NCBI GenBank assembly: GCA_946408315.1
Contig: CAMJRV010000209.1
Span: forward strand, 1 to 5,273
DNA length: 5,273 bases
Source: an uncultured Bacillota bacterium
Lineage (GTDB): Bacteria > Bacillota > Clostridia > Peptostreptococcales > Anaerovoracaceae
Direction: 5' to 3'
Positions 4,940 through 5,273 of this stretch are shown piece by piece. Each line of letters opens with the position of its first letter. The first letter of the stretch is position 1. The notes under the pieces were generated by a model. The model searched no databases. It saw only the letters and a program-made list of their open reading frames with translations, and had not been told where the DNA came from. A program made the position numbers and the translations under genes.

Positions 4940-5273
4940 AGCAGCCCGCTAAAATGACCGCGGCAAGGATCGCGTTGATGAACAGATAAGAGCCTGAGCT
5001 TTCCGCCAAGCTCTTTTTTATTCCGAACCGCCGGTTTGATATGGTATGGAAGGCGATATTGAGCGCTGCTACGCCTGCGAGGAGGACGGCGGGTATGATG
5101 ATCAGATTTTGGGGTATCATAGAGGTGAACACGATGGCAACGCCCTTAAACGACATGGAGTCGATGAGCAGCGCGGCTGAAAAGCCCAATGCCATCCCCT
5201 TATAGATCAATGCCGCCAGAACGACGGGAAACCCGATCGCTGTGATACCGGCCAGGATTATGATGAATAATAG
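4893..5273 (-). CDS. spoIIM: Stage II sporulation protein M (SpoIIM), C-terminal part, cut by window end
   Basis: The reading frame is open to the window edge and gives the last 126 residues; the true start lies beyond 5273. A TTG at 5208-5210 is internal and is not a real start. The fragment is very hydrophobic, with about four membrane segments: fragment residues about 1-20, 21-38, 45-75 and 103-120. The best marker is SMIPQNLIIIPAVLLAG, preceded by YKGMALGFSAALLIDS. These match the conserved core of SpoIIM (stage II sporulation protein M, SpoIIM/DUF95 family), and ESFLSPLL near the end also resembles its tail. SpoIIM is the membrane scaffold that holds the peptidoglycan enzymes SpoIID and SpoIIP for engulfment of the forespore. 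It is convergent with the Nudix gene and overlaps it by 47 bp. Nothing in the visible part is broken. Confidence 0.88.
   Translation of the reverse strand, partial: LLFIIILAGITAIGFPVVLAALIYKGMALGFSAALLIDSMSFKGVAIVFTSMIPQNLIIIPAVLLAGVAALNIAFHTISNRRFGIKKSLAESSGSYLFINAILAAVILAGCFIESFLSPLLTRLIV
4996..5019 (+). terminator. Likely terminator of the purB-proB-proC-nudF operon, inside spoIIM
   Basis: GAGCTT (4996-5001) pairs with AAGCTC (5008-5013) around a 6-nt loop and is followed by six Ts (5014-5019). It lies 57 bp after the Nudix stop. The stem is short, so efficiency may be moderate. The same bases encode the IKKSLAESS part of SpoIIM on the minus strand, so the site is embedded in an antisense coding region. 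No better plus-strand terminator is visible between 4939 and 5273. Confidence 0.6.

Overview
The window looks like chromosomal DNA from an endospore-forming anaerobic Firmicute, most likely class Clostridia. The reasons are a full-length SpoVS, the C-terminal part of SpoIIM, strong AGGAGG-type ribosome binding sites, intrinsic terminators and clostridial-looking metabolic proteins. A genus cannot be named from this sequence alone.

Left part (1-811): a sporulation transcription unit. Two exact Spo0A-box heptamers in inverted orientation (70-108) lie upstream of a very good sigma-H promoter (128-156). Next come a 287-bp imperfect inverted repeat that folds into a branched structure (171-457), then spoVS (499-759) and a strong intrinsic terminator (781-811). 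The inverted repeat lies between the promoter and the gene, so the spoVS mRNA should carry a leader of about 335 nt, most of it folded.

Middle gap (812-1248): no gene. It holds a second, unrelated long palindrome (814-1065) with a TCTGAC hexamer at each edge, a short imperfect direct repeat (1060-1096), a sigma-A-type promoter with 17-bp spacing (1097-1125) and a hairpin in the following leader (1155-1186).

Right part (1249-5273): a four-gene plus-strand operon of housekeeping metabolism. purB (adenylosuccinate lyase) is followed 2 bp later by proB (a short glutamate 5-kinase without a PUA domain), then proC (pyrroline-5-carboxylate reductase) and a Nudix hydrolase of the ADP-ribose pyrophosphatase type. 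proB and proC supply the first and last steps of proline synthesis; proA is not in the window. The Nudix gene runs tail-to-tail into a minus-strand spoIIM, which is cut by the window edge. The two coding regions overlap by 47 bp. A likely terminator for the plus-strand operon lies inside the spoIIM coding sequence.

The most unusual features are the two long, different hairpin-forming elements that bracket spoVS. Each could be a non-autonomous mobile element (MITE-like) or a structured RNA. Copy number in the host genome would separate these options.
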